NCBI GenBank assembly: GCA_029531795.1
Contig: JAPEIS010000001.1
Coordinates: forward strand, 4,154,001 to 4,218,000
Length of the DNA stretch: 64,000 nucleotides
Direction: 5' to 3'
Origin: Sclerotinia nivalis
Taxonomy: Eukaryota > Ascomycota > Leotiomycetes > Helotiales > Sclerotiniaceae
Numbering within the stretch: position 1 is the stretch's first letter; each line of letters starts with the position of its first letter. The notes under the pieces were generated by a model. The model ran no database searches and was not told the origin of the DNA. It saw only the letters and a list, made by a program, of their open reading frames with translations. A program made the position numbers and the translations under genes. Positions 1 through 11,100 of the stretch are shown here, piece by piece.

Positions 1-195
1 TAGTGTTTAAACTAATGATTGTTCTTGAGCACGAAGCTCTACAAATAAAGGAATCTATCCTGCTTATATAGACCTTTGTACTTGGGAGCCCTAGGAGCCC
101 TCGAAGCTCCAGTGCTCCAGGAGCGTTGGGAGCCTTCGAAGCTTCAATGCTCCATCACATGATCTGATACTGACATGGTCTGTGCTCGTTTGTTC
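1..195. other. Retroelement flank, possibly LTR-like
   Basis: Higher in GC than most of the repeat block. It has a TATA-like stretch near 64-70 and an imperfect tandem duplication around 85-155 built on GGAGCC...TCGAAGCT...GCTCC. It looks like part of an LTR or the non-coding part of a Copia element into which the two following LINEs inserted, because Copia RNase H coding sequence resumes at 7666. The left end of that element lies outside the window, so this remains inference. Confidence 0.3.
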
Positions 196-210
196 CTACG
201 ACCATTTTCC
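196..210. repeat. Target-site duplication, left copy, of truncated LINE
   Basis: The 15-mer CTACGACCATTTTCC is repeated exactly at 1796-1810. The pair brackets the 5'-truncated LINE, as expected for target-primed reverse transcription. The first nine bases also recur at 7657-7665 after the second LINE. Confidence 0.8.
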
Positions 211-1317
211 CGAATCCGAACCAAAAACATCCTAGCTAAAGCTGGTATCAGAACTGCCGAATCAAGGTTTTCAAGAATTATCCTAGCTCTTCCAAAAGCT
301 GAATATATCAATCCAATTGCTCTTCCCCCTTGGAGGAACAAAGAACCGCGTATTATCACAGAAACCCGGATCGGTGGCCCTCTCGGTCGTTCGAAGGAAC
401 GAGCAGCTAAGGATTTCGAAAGGTTTATATCTACGATTCCAAAAAGTGATTTGCAAGTCTTCTCCGATGGTTCGAAAAGCGAAGCTCTGGATGGTGCTAC
501 AGGAGGTGGATCAGTGATTTATCAATACAATCTGCAAGTGGATCGACAGGCTTTCTCACTAGGCTGTAATGCTGAAGTCTTCGATGCCGAAGCAGCTGCA
601 GCTTTGAAAGGTGCTCAAGCAGCAATACAGCTACCCTCAGCTAGGTTCGCTACAGACCTCTGGGTTTTCTTGGATAACCTAGAGGTTGCTATGCGATTAG
701 GCTCTCATTCCACTGGATCCTCTCAATCTGTATTTGAAGAATTCTGCGAACTAGCTACAGCTTGGCCTCTCAGGCCCCGCTTGCCACATACCCGCCCTGG
801 TTCAATTCGAATCCGATGGGTTCCTGGGCATCTAAATATCCCCGGAAATGAAGCAGCGGACAAAGCAGCTAAAGAGGGAGCAGCACTCCCATCCCCACCT
901 GATCCTATTTGCACTCTTGCCTCTTTGAAAAGGATCGCTAAATCGAATGCTAAATTAACAAGATCAAAGCTATGGACAATCACAGCACCATTAAGCTATA
1001 ATGATCTTTTTATAATTTACAATAACAAATCGATTATGCTTTCTTTTGATCGAACGATACTAGGATATATCCTAGCAGCCAGATCTCAACACGGCGATTT
1101 CGCAGCGTATCACGACCGCTTCAATCACGAAGATGCTTATATGCTATGCTCATGTGGGAAAAGAAAATCCCCTCTTCATTTTTACTTTTGTAAAATTGGA
1201 AATGCTCAAAAAACCCTTTCAAAGTTACCACCATCTGAAGCCATCCCCTATCTTTTGGGAAGTATGGAAGGAACAGCGAAACTAGCAGTTTGGCTCAAAT
1301 CTACAAGGTTCTATTAG
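211..1317 (+). CDS. LINE ORF2 C-terminal fragment with intact RNase H domain
   Basis: An open frame ending at TAG 1315-1317, coding for the C-terminal part of a LINE ORF2 polyprotein. An ATG at 175 lies upstream in frame, but it belongs to flanking DNA and adds 12 foreign codons, so it is not the native start. Numbered from that ATG, the RNase H acidic residues are D98 (in VFSDGS), E139 (FDAEA), D167 (FLDN) and D229 (GNEAADK), with H219 in the PGHLN motif. A C-terminal Cys/His cluster (LCSCG, then PLHFYFC) is typical of fungal I/Tad1 elements. Endonuclease and reverse transcriptase are missing, so the fragment cannot transpose by itself. Its integrity next to the decayed copy 1b points to a young insertion or to escape from RIP. 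Confidence 0.85.
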   Translation, partial: RIRTKNILAKAGIRTAESRFSRIILALPKAEYINPIALPPWRNKEPRIITETRIGGPLGRSKERAAKDFERFISTIPKSDLQVFSDGSKSEALDGATGGGSVIYQYNLQVDRQAFSLGCNAEVFDAEAAAALKGAQAAIQLPSARFATDLWVFLDNLEVAMRLGSHSTGSSQSVFEEFCELATAWPLRPRLPHTRPGSIRIRWVPGHLNIPGNEAADKAAKEGAALPSPPDPICTLASLKRIAKSNAKLTRSKLWTITAPLSYNDLFIIYNNKSIMLSFDRTILGYILAARSQHGDFAAYHDRFNHEDAYMLCSCGKRKSPLHFYFCKIGNAQKTLSKLPPSEAIPYLLGSMEGTAKLAVWLKSTRFY

Positions 1318-1688
1318 GATATATGTCCTCAATTTTCTATACAATTTATTGATTGAAGGATTGTTTTGATTTTTATTTTTATTTTTATTTTATGTTATTT
1401 TTTTTGATTTTCTTTGTATAAGGCGTTGGGTTTTGGTTCGGAAAGATTGAGTTTGTATAAACTTTAAAAAAAAAAAAAAAATCTTTATATTAACAAAACC
1501 ATATTAAAAAGCTCGATTGCGATAACGAAGGAAAGGAGATCAGGAATCGAGGGATCTAACTGTATTGTGGAGGACAGCTGAAATATCTACCCAAGGGATT
1601 AACTCAATACGCAACGGCAATCATGTAAACCCTGCTGAAGCATTTAGCATATATAATACTAGTAAATTTAGATTAGCTAGTTAGAAAC

Positions 1689-1795
1689 CCAGGGGCCTTC
1701 CTCCCCTGGCGTCCTTTGTCCCAATTGGGAATTTGAGGCCTGTGCTTCGCACAGAGCCTCGGACGAAAAATATCACACACACACACACACACACA
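1689..1795 (+). other. LINE 3' end: conserved hairpins and (AC)n tail
   Basis: Stem CCAGGGG/CCCCTGG (1689-1709), palindrome TCCCAATTGGGA (1719-1730) and a long hairpin GAGGC-CTGTGC-TTC-GCACAG-A-GCCTC (1735-1760), then a (AC)n terminus. The same order occurs at the ends of copy 1b (about 7560-7656) and, on the other strand, of LINE C (24583-24690). Structured LINE 3' ends are known to serve as RT recognition sites in some families. That role here is inferred. Confidence 0.65.
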
Positions 1796-1810
1796 CTACG
1801 ACCATTTTCC
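1796..1810. repeat. Target-site duplication, right copy, of truncated LINE
   Basis: Exact repeat of 196-210. Its first nine bases also match 7657-7665, so this stretch is at once the right flank of LINE 1a and the left flank of LINE 1b. The simplest reading is that 1a landed at the 5' junction of an already inserted 1b. Confidence 0.8.
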
Positions 1811-1956
1811 AAAAACATTTTCGAAGAATTGAATTTTTCGAAAAACACGTTTATTATCGTGTTTTATTGATCAATCGATCGTTCTTATCATCTATAGGAT
1901 TTAAAAACGAAACTTTTCGGCCCCGGCAGACACTGTACGGATGCGTTTCCGCCATT

Positions 1957-3450
1957 ATGCCTTCCGTCCCTTCGACCCCCTCCCTCTCCCAAGCCTTCAT
2001 TAATACAGTTAATATTGCTATTAATAGAGCAAATGAAGGTCAATAGATTTTTAGCCCCATCGCTTTGCTATAGAACGATTATCTCAATACCGAAGCAGTT
2101 CGGGCTCTCCCTGCTCGACTTCGAAAACCCTTGATTGTGCTATGTACCGATATCTCTCTTACAGCAAACAAGCACTTCGATGTATTTATCAATGGATTTC
2201 ATTCTCCTCGATCTATCAAACCTTCTACCAAAATTTCTATCAATCCCCTTAGCCCTGATGTACAAACCTTTCAACCAGTATTCGTGCCTAAAACCGCTAA
2301 ATCTATAAAAGCCCCTGCTACAATCCAATATCTCAAGGATTCCATCTATGCTCAAAAAGCTGCGATTCCTTTACCACCAATTATACAATCTACAAACCCA
2401 AAAACTGGGAACCGAACCGGATCTCAATCCAAAATTCAATCTCAAATCTCACACAAAACTGATACTCGCCTTTTTGTTCGAATTGGACTCGACCATCCAG
2501 CTCGAAAAGCTGGTTCCTTTGTTGTACTTAGTGTATTGAAAGGACAATTAGGAAACGATGCTAAACTTTTGAAAGAAGTCCAAACAATAAATACTGGGTT
2601 TGCATTATGTACAAACTCTCTAGCGAATTTAATAGCTTTAGAAAACCTTTCAAATATAATCGAAAAAGTATTCGAAACCTGCAAAATCGAACGATAACAA
2701 TTATAGATTATCTATCGATTGAATTACATTCCACGAATTGTTACAATTCTAGAAGACTCACAACAATTGATTATCATCTTAGTCGAATCGGAAACCATAT
2801 TCGACGCTATCATCGATAATACAGAACAACAAGCAATCCAAACAATTGAATCTACACAAAGCAAAGAATCCGGATTGTATAATTCTATTTGGTTTTTGAG
2901 TTTTCCAGCTTTGCAATATACAGCCTTTCCCAAGAACTTTCGGATTCTAGGAACTACAATTAACATTTCCCAAATCGTCTTCAAATTTAAGATAATCCAA
3001 TGTACTCGATACTTTCAATGGCACAATACTCGAACTTGCTTTCGTTCAGAAAGATGCCGAATCTGTAGTACAACCGAATATACAGAAAAAAATCATTCAA
3101 CCCGATGCAATACAACCTATGCTTGTCCAGCGAAGTGCTTATATTATAAAGGCCCCCATCCTGTAGATGATCTATATTGCTCCTTTCGTCTTACTCACAA
3201 AAGCCTCAAAAGCAAATCGGAAAAACAAGCTATTCAGAAAACCTCAAAAGAAGCTAGGATTAGAGTTTGTGCTAATACAAAATACTCTCGAACCCCAAAA
3301 GCCGATTCCCCTATAGAAGAACCTATTGCTCCTTCAACTTCAATCCAAACTCTTTCGATATTATCTTCATTAATATCACCCTCTTCTAATCTTTCTAATC
3401 GTTTCATAATATTAGAAGTTCCTCCTTTTCCAATTTCTTTTAATGTATAA
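1957..3450 (+). pseudogene. LINE ORF1 (gag-like nucleic-acid-binding protein), broken
   Basis: The ATG at 1957 opens a frame beginning MPSVPSTPSLSQAF. It is interrupted by TAG near 2044 and 2071 and TAA at 2695, and ends at TAA 3448-3450. In LINEs this protein binds element RNA. Near 3000-3180 a run of Cys/His motifs is visible: QC...TC, then CRIC(x9)HSTRC, then CPAKC...GPHP...C. This is the triple zinc-knuckle arrangement of Tad1/I-type ORF1 proteins. The minus-strand homologue in LINE C begins at 45226 and carries no stop at the position equivalent to 2044, so the 2044 stop is specific to this copy. Confidence 0.8.
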
Positions 3451-6400
3451 TCCTAGATTATCTTCTAAACTATTGATCATTTTACAAACTAATATAACTA
3501 AAAATACTACTTTATACGAATTAGCATTTTCCTTAACCAATGATTCTTGTATTGATATAATTCTGATTCAAGAATCTTATACATTTTCAGATATTTCATA
3601 CCGAATCACTAAATCTCATTCTGCTTATGAAACTTTCATACTACTCGACAACTGGGAAATCCGGCTTCGTATGATATCTTATACCCGTAAAAATACAAGT
3701 ATTCGAACTAATCAACTCCGGCCTATATCTTCCCAGGATTTATTATTTTTACAAATTCAATCTTTAATTGGTTCTATTCTTACAATCATTAATACTTATA
3801 ATGCTTCTAAAGGTTGTACAAATGAGAACCAAACAATACAAACTCTCTTTGATTTACCTTCGAATATTTTAAATTCTATATTTCTTACAGGGGATCTAAA
3901 CCTTCATTATTCGAAATGGAATCCCTTTTGCTCTTCACATTCAAATTCTACAGAATCTTTTACAATCTGGCTAGATACAAATTCTTTCAATCTTCTTTCT
4001 ATAATCGATGAATCTACCTACAATTTAAACAACATTCTCGATCTAGCTTTTCTTTCAAAATCATATATAGCCAATACAACTTCTACATTGCATTTGGATA
4101 CAACTTCCAATCATCGATCCTTATTGACAACTTTGAATTGGAATATAAGGTTTCAGAACCCGATCCAAAGACTCTGAATTAATACATTAGACAAAAAACT
4201 CTTCTCTATTTTATTAACAGAGAATCTATTGAATCTAAATCTACTAGCTTTGAACACAATTATAGATCTTAACAAATTAGCTTTAGATATCATTCAAGCT
4301 CTACAATCAGCATATACAGGATCAGCTCAAAGATCACTCGATCGGAATACAAACCAACCATAGTGAAACGAAGCTTGTAAAGTAACTATTCATAAAAATC
4401 GAATTGACAATTCATTAGAATCGAAACAGAATCTTCGAAAGATAATTAAGAAAGCAAAAAGAGAATTCTGAATTTCCAAACTTGATTCAATAAAGGAAAT
4501 AAAAGACATCTTTAAAATAACAAAATGGCATCAATCAACTAGAACATATCAAACTCCTCCTTTAGTAAATCCTTTAGATCATTCTTTTGCTACAATAATT
4601 CAAACTAAAAGAGATCTACTCATCAATAATCTGCTAACCAATACAGCTGAAGTTAACGATATCCCATTTGATTCGCTTTCAATTTCCATTTGTTCAATTG
4701 CCTTTCCTGCTATCACAATTCAGGATATTCAAACTGTTATCCTTCGTATAAATAATACAGCTTCAGGAATAGACAAGATCCCTATCAAGATCCTACAGTT
4801 AGTATAGCCATTGATCGAACTATATATCTTACAATTCTTTCAAAAATACCTCGAAATAGGTCACCATCCTAAATGCTTCCGATCAGCGATTGTAGCCATC
4901 GTTCCGAAACCGAACAAATCAAATCACACAAATCCTAGATCTTATAGACCAATAGCCCTGCTCTCAGTATTAGGAAAAGATCTCGAACATTTGATTACAA
5001 AAAAGATGTCCTGGATTGCTATAACCCTCAAAGTACTAGCCAAACAACAATTCGGAGTACTTCCCCTATATTCATCAATCGATCTCATAACTTGCTTTAC
5101 ACATGATATGGAAATGACTTTGAATTCAGATTCTAAAGCTACTTTATTAACTATGAATATCAAAGATACTTTTGATACTGTTCTCCCAGGATACTTAGTT
5201 CGTCGATTCAGAGAACAAGGATGGCCTAATAATCTAGTTCGATGGATTCAATCGTTCTCTACAAATCGATCAATTCGTATTCGGCTTGATAACGAAACAG
5301 AACCCAATACTAGTATTGGATATAATTTGCTACAAGGCTCTCCAATTTCGTCTATCCTTTTCATACTTTATATAACTCCTTTGTTTTGGTTAGACAATCC
5401 TATTCGAAGATTTGGATATACAAACGATATTACATTAGTAGCTTTTTCTTCAAGTTTACAATCTAATTGTGATCAATTACGATCTGAAATGCTGAAGGCT
5501 CTGAATTGGGGCAAATCTGAAGGAATCACTTTCGACTCTAAGAAGTCTGAACTGATTCACTTCTTCAAAGGCTCCAGGAAAGGTATCGAAAGCCCTATTA
5601 TTCATACAGAAAATCTTTCAATAATGAAGAAACCAGGCCCATTGAGATGATTGGGGGTTTACTTCGATAGGGAACTGAATTTCAAACCTCATATCCAGGT
5701 CCTTTCAACTAAGGCTCTCACAATTACGAATGCAGTACGTTCGCTTGAAAGGACAACCCGAGACATCCCATCAATTTTGCTTCAAAGAGCGATTACAGTC
5801 TGTGTTCTGAAGAAATGCTACTTTGCAACCGAAACCTGGTGGCCTGGCCGAACTAGGAAACGAGGCCTAAACCTCACAATCTCGAATCAAATGGATAGAC
5901 ATTTGAAGCTTTTGAATAAGATTGTACTAATTAGCGCTCGAGCAATCCTCCCCGTATTCCGTACAACTAACACTGCTATTTTATACAAAGAATCAAATCT
6001 GATGCCCCCTGAAATAGAACTCAATCTGATATCCCAAAATTTCGCGGCCCGAACAGCTCAGCTTGACCCTAAACACCCCCTCCGAATCCGAACCAAAAAC
6101 ATCCTAGCTAAAGCTGGTATCAGAACTGCCGAATCAAGGTTTTCAAGAATTATCCTAGCCCTTCCAAAAGCCGAACATGTTAATCCAATTATATTTCCTC
6201 CTTGGAAGAACAAAGAACTTCGTATCACTACGGAAATCAGAATCAATAGTCCTCTCGGTCGTTCGAAGGAACGAACAGCTAAGGATTTCGAAAGATTTAT
6301 ATTTACAATTCCAAAAAGTGATCTGCAAGTTTTCTCCGATGATTCGAAAAGCGAAGCTCTGGACAGTGCTACAGAAGGTGGATCAGTGACTTATCAATAC

Positions 6401-7165
6401 AATCTGCAAGTGGATCGACAGGTTTTCTCATTAGACTGTAATACTGAAGTTTTCGATGCTGAAGTAACCGCAACTCTGAAAGGTACTCAAATAGCGATTC
6501 AACTACCCTCAGCTAGATTTGCTACAGACCTTTGGATTTTCTTGGATAATCTGAAGATTGCTATACGTTTAGGCTCTCATTCGACTGGATCCTCTCAATC
6601 GATATTTGAAGAATTCTGCAAGTTAGCTACAGCTTGGCCTCTCAGACCTCGCTTGCCATATACCCGCCCTGGTTCAATTCGAATCCGATGGGTTCCTGGG
6701 CATCTAAATATCCCCGGAAATGAAGCAGCGGACAAAACAGCTAAAGAGGGAGCAATACTCCCATCCTTACCTGATCTTATTTGCACTCTTGCCTCTTTGA
6801 AAAGGATCGCTAAATCGAATACTAAATTAGCAAGATCAAAGCTATAGACAATCACAGCACTATTAAGCTATAATGATCTTTTTATAATTTACAATAACAA
6901 ATCGATTATGCTTTCTTTTGATCGAACGATACTAGGATATATCCTAGCAGCCAGATCTCAACACGGCGATTTCGCAGCGTATCACGACCGCTTCAATCAC
7001 GAAGATGCTTATATGCTATACTCATATAGGAAAAGAAAATCCCCTCTTCATTTTTACTTTTGTAAAATTGGAAATGCTCAAAAAACCCTTTCAAAGTTAC
7101 CACTATCTGAAGCCATCCCCTATCTTTTGGGAAGTATGGAAGGAACAGCGAAACTAGCAATTTAA
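3443..7165 (+). pseudogene. LINE ORF2 (endonuclease / reverse transcriptase / RNase H), broken
   Basis: The start ATG at 3443 overlaps the ORF1 stop (ATGTATAA). The N-terminal 3443-4177 is an APE-type endonuclease: ILIQES with the catalytic Glu, then LTGDLNLHYSKWN and a terminal SNHRS where SDH is usual. The RT lies at about 4700-5650: SYRPIALLSVLGK, MNIKDTFDTV, LQGSPISSILFILYI, and FGYTNDI where FGYADDI is expected. The RNase H lies at about 6320-6750, with its first catalytic motif reading FSDDSK. Stops at 4175, 5648, 6845 and 7163, and many in 4178-4810, interrupt one continuous frame. The loss of YADD and SDH residues and the stops fit C-to-T/G-to-A decay. Confidence 0.85.
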
Positions 7166-7656
7166 CTCAAATCTACAAGGTTCTATCAGGATATATATCC
7201 TCGATTCCCTATACAATTTATTGATTGAAGGATTGTTTTGATTTTTATTTTTATTTTTATTTTATGTTATTTTTTTTTGATTTTCTTTGTATAAGGCGTT
7301 GGGTTTTGATTCGGAAAGATTGAGTTTGTATAAACTTTAAAAAAAAAAAAAAAATCTTTATATTAACAAAACCATATTAAAAAGCTCGATTGCGATAACG
7401 AAGGAAAGAAGATCAGGAATCGAGGGATCTAACTGTATTGTGGAGAACAGCTGAAATATCTACCCAAGGGATTAACTCAATACGCAACAGCAATCATATA
7501 AACCCTACTAAAGCATTTAGCATATATAATACTAGTAAATTTAGATTAGCTAGTTAGAAACCCAGGGGCCTTCCTCCCCTAGCGTCCTTTATCCCAATTG
7601 GGAATTTGAGGCCTGTGCTTCGCACAGAGCCTCGGACGAAAAATATCACACACACA

Positions 7657-7665
7657 CTACGACCA
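7657..7665. repeat. Target-site duplication, right copy, of full-length LINE
   Basis: CTACGACCA, identical to 1796-1804. It follows the (AC)n end of LINE 1b directly. LINE C ends in (AC)n without this motif, so it is host sequence and not part of the element. Confidence 0.65.
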
Positions 7666-7871
7666 CCTTAATCTCATACTAATTCGATCAAATCATAACG
7701 TGTATTCACACGATCGATTACTGTAAGATCCGTGATCGTAACAAGATAGTGGAAATCAAATGGATCGATGGAGAATCCAACCCGGCGGATACAATGACTA
7801 AGGCAAAATCATACCAGGCTCTCAAGGACCTAGTAGAGAATAACACAGTCAAAATTAAGATCACAGAATAG
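7666..7871 (+). pseudogene. Copia RNase H C-terminal fragment
   Basis: One plus frame ending at TAG 7869-7871 reads KIVEIKWIDGESNPADTMTK and then AKSYQALKDLVENN. This is the C-terminal end of Ty1/Copia RNase H; compare EIRWINNQDNSTNTITKA in Copia B of this window. It is the right part of an element interrupted by the two LINEs on its left. A purine-rich stretch follows (7871-7950) where a polypurine tract would be expected. Confidence 0.7.
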
Positions 7872-8199
7872 ATAGAGAGACCGGAATTGAAAAGAAAGAA
7901 ACAATAATAAAAGATAGAAAGAAAAAAAGTATTAAAAGATCGGAGAATTAAGGCTAATAATTTACAGGGCAGGTAAATGGACAAAGCAACTGATAAAGAA
8001 GTCATTTCATATAATATCTCGACTTTTAAATAATTGCTAATATTGAGATATTTATGATTCATTATATGAATTCACTAGCGTTGACGCTAATGTCTCGATC
8101 GCACTTTATATAGTTCGACGTTTCTATAATTCTAGTTCTTTAAGCAAACTAATACAAGTAACACAAGACTGATATTGAAGCTTCACTTTCCCCATGCAT
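7872..8199. other. Non-coding junction between two oppositely oriented Copia relics
   Basis: A purine-rich stretch to about 7950, then AT-rich sequence with an inverted CTAGCGTTGACGCTAATG element near 8070-8090. It may contain the 3' LTR of the plus-strand Copia, but I found no second copy to define LTR borders. Confidence 0.25.
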
Positions 8200-11100
8200 A
8201 TGCCTATCGATAGTTATTATCTTTATCCGCAAAATATAATTGTTCCTTAATAACAGAATCAATATTTCCGATCTCTTTAATAAAAGAATCGATTAGTGTT
8301 TGTATATCTTTATTGTTTACCCCATCAGTATCACCTAAAGGATTAAATGAATTGGATAATCCTAAACTGGGTTTTATATTTTCATTATCATCCTTCAAAT
8401 CTATCTCCATTTTTGAATCCAATTCGTTTGTGAGTAGTAATGGATCTGAAGTACATTTGATGAATAAACTCAAAGTTTTCCGATCAATGAAAATGGATAA
8501 GTGGATGAAATCATCAAGATTATCGTTATATTGAATGATCGTTCTATCTATTTCAATATAGTCCTATATATCGAAGGCTTTTACTAATTATTTGAGCTTT
8601 TCTGTATTATGAATATCGATCATTTGATTAACGGAATCTATACGATAAATGAAATCTTCATTGAATATAATATTTCGAGTGATTATAACTCTATCGAGTT
8701 TGGATATCCATATACGGTAGATTAATATGCCTGGGATATAACCCACCAAATACCCAATATATACTCGAAGGTTGGTTTTGTATTATCTTCTATTGAATTC
8801 AGTCTTTTTATTCTTATCTAAAGGGTAGGCTCTGCATTTGTATCTATAGATCCTATTCCAATTGGGATAAAGATCGTTAGATATTTTCTCTACAAACAAA
8901 AGGTTATCTTTGCAGAAATAATTATAGAACCATATATCGAATATCTCATTTAGAGATTTAAAGGATTTGGTTTTCAAAGGGTTTATATTGTACAAATAGA
9001 TTACAATTTGTATTACTTCTATCTATAATTTATTTAGTAAACCTGATATGATTCTTATTTTGATCTATTTGATAATTATTTTTTGTTTTGTACGTTTTGA
9101 TCCTTCATTGGATTTGTATATATAAGAAGGGGATAGCTCAAATTCAATGCTTTGTTATTTAATTCATTTCTCGAAAAGTGTATCTTTTATAATCCCAATG
9201 ATAGATATATCGTTATCTTGTTTAATTCCTACAATTGCTAAACTGTACTTATAATGAATCCAAGCAAAGAAGCTTTGTATAATGGAAAACATTTCATTAT
9301 AGATCTTTCTGTAGAAAAGATATGAAAAGATCTTACTATTGTATATATCTTTGATTATAAGAAGCTATAATGTATTTATATACCCTTTGTCGAAATCAAA
9401 AAGATCCTATTGGATTTTGTAGAATAGCTGAAGCGATTGGCGATCATTCGATATACAAAAGATGATCTATTTCGTATAGATGTAAGTACAGTTTGTGTAT
9501 TCGATATAAATGATATCTTTTATTTTGATATTTCGTATTGCAAATATTAGATATTCGAATGTTTCTTTTCCCAGATATCCTGAGCGTTTATACTATAATT
9601 CATTCGTATCCTTTCTAGAAAGAGATGGATCACGAAATCAATAGAATACTTTATTAACTTTACGATTCATTATTGGATATATCAAAGAAGAATTGTTTAT
9701 AGGAATAGATAGAAAAGTATTCGAATAGATTGAAAATAGTTTGTATTCTAAGAATACAAGATTTTCAGTATAAATATATCTAATTATTACAATACTATTT
9801 GAAAGATTTCCTTTACAAAGAATACAATTGTATCTAGAATACTATACACCAGCTTTCAACAATCGAACCTTCGAGATAATATTGATATAGAAACCAGAGA
9901 TTAATGTTATATCATTCAAAACGAGATTATTATTAGAATGATCCTCTCTTTCGATAATTCCTTTAATTGTATAAATACTATAATCCAGAACTTAGAAGGA
10001 TATAGTACCTGCTTTTACAAAATTATTAAGGCTAAATAGTATATATCGATGATTATTTATAAAAGAGATATCGTTCACGATATACATAGTACCACAATTA
10101 TCGAACAAAATACTATTGGAAAAGCGGTGGATCTCTATAATAGTAGTATAAACTCTTGTTTGATTAATACAAACATCAAAAATAATAGCATTGAATAGAA
10201 TTTCGAAAGAATTTACACTTGATTTTATCTATCCTTTTTTGATCTACTCAATATATAAATACTTCTATGATTATAAATTAGCTCGATCCCTAATCACCTT
10301 TAATTCGGATTCAGTATAATGCCATTGAAGCATCGTATTTGTTTTACTAATGAGCGCTAACTCTATAGTTCGACAATTGCTTGTATAATATCGATACTCT
10401 AATCTATTCTTCCAATCGATTTTCATCTTGCAAAGATATACCCAGATTCTATTAATATTCGAATTTCCTCTAAAATTGATCCTCTTCTTATTCTTCTTAG
10501 ACTTTTTATTGTTTTGGGAAAAGCTAAAAGTGAAATATATATTTCCTTTGGTTTTAAAAGCTATTGAATCCTGATAGACTAATCCTCCAAAGATATCTCC
10601 AAATTATTGAAATGAAAGATTAAGTAATCCAAATTGATTATTCATTTCGATTTACATAATTATAATGTTTACCCAAATTGGAAGCAATCTGACATTAATT
10701 GTTTACAGAAATATGATAATGGTTATTTCATTTTGAACTTCAGTTATTTTATATAAAAGAGCTTTGGTATAAGCTATAATCCAATTTTTATACTATTTAA
10801 TAGAATCGGTTCTGCCGAATAACGTTTGTATTAGTACAAACCGATATTCATATAATACTGCCATTTTAGTGGTGGTTACTATAGAAACGAGTTTCCGTTT
10901 AAGTATTGAGATAATCGTTTTGAATAGAAAAGATATAGTACCTTTATTACAAATAAAAAGCTTTATAAGATGAACTTAATCTATAATTGATTCAATCTAT
11001 TTATATATATCTCGAAAGGCTTTGTGATTCTGAATATACTTGTATTAACGATATCGATATTCCATTTGAAAAGCACTAAGTTCAATTATAATATTTTGGA

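Larger units (their letters stand above)
211..1795 (+). mobile_element. LINE copy 1a, 5'-truncated Tad1/I-like retrotransposon
   Basis: The 3' 1.6 kb of a non-LTR retrotransposon: the RNase H end of ORF2, a T-rich 3' UTR, an A15 tract near 1466-1480, GC-rich hairpins at 1689-1760 and a terminal (AC)n run. It matches the 3' end of the full-length copy 1b (about 6080-7656) almost base for base. Truncation at 211 with a 15-bp duplication either side is typical of incomplete LINE reverse transcription. It is the least mutated element of the window, and its reading frame is open to the natural stop. Confidence 0.9.
1811..7656 (+). mobile_element. LINE copy 1b, full-length Tad1/I-like retrotransposon (degenerate)
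   Basis: About 5.85 kb: a 5' UTR (1811-1956), ORF1 (gag-like, zinc knuckles), ORF2 (endonuclease, RT, RNase H), a 3' UTR with T-rich, A-tract and hairpin segments, and a terminal (AC)n. The 5' end is set by comparison with the 5' end of minus-strand LINE C (from CGAAGAATTG inward) and by the flanking CTACGACCA repeat. Several in-frame stops break both ORFs, so this copy is non-autonomous, though far better preserved than LINE C. Confidence 0.88.

Noticed and set aside
175..210. ATG at 175 as the start of a full gene with an RNase H domain
   Set aside because: The first 12 codons lie in flanking DNA and in the target duplication; the element is 5'-truncated at 211.
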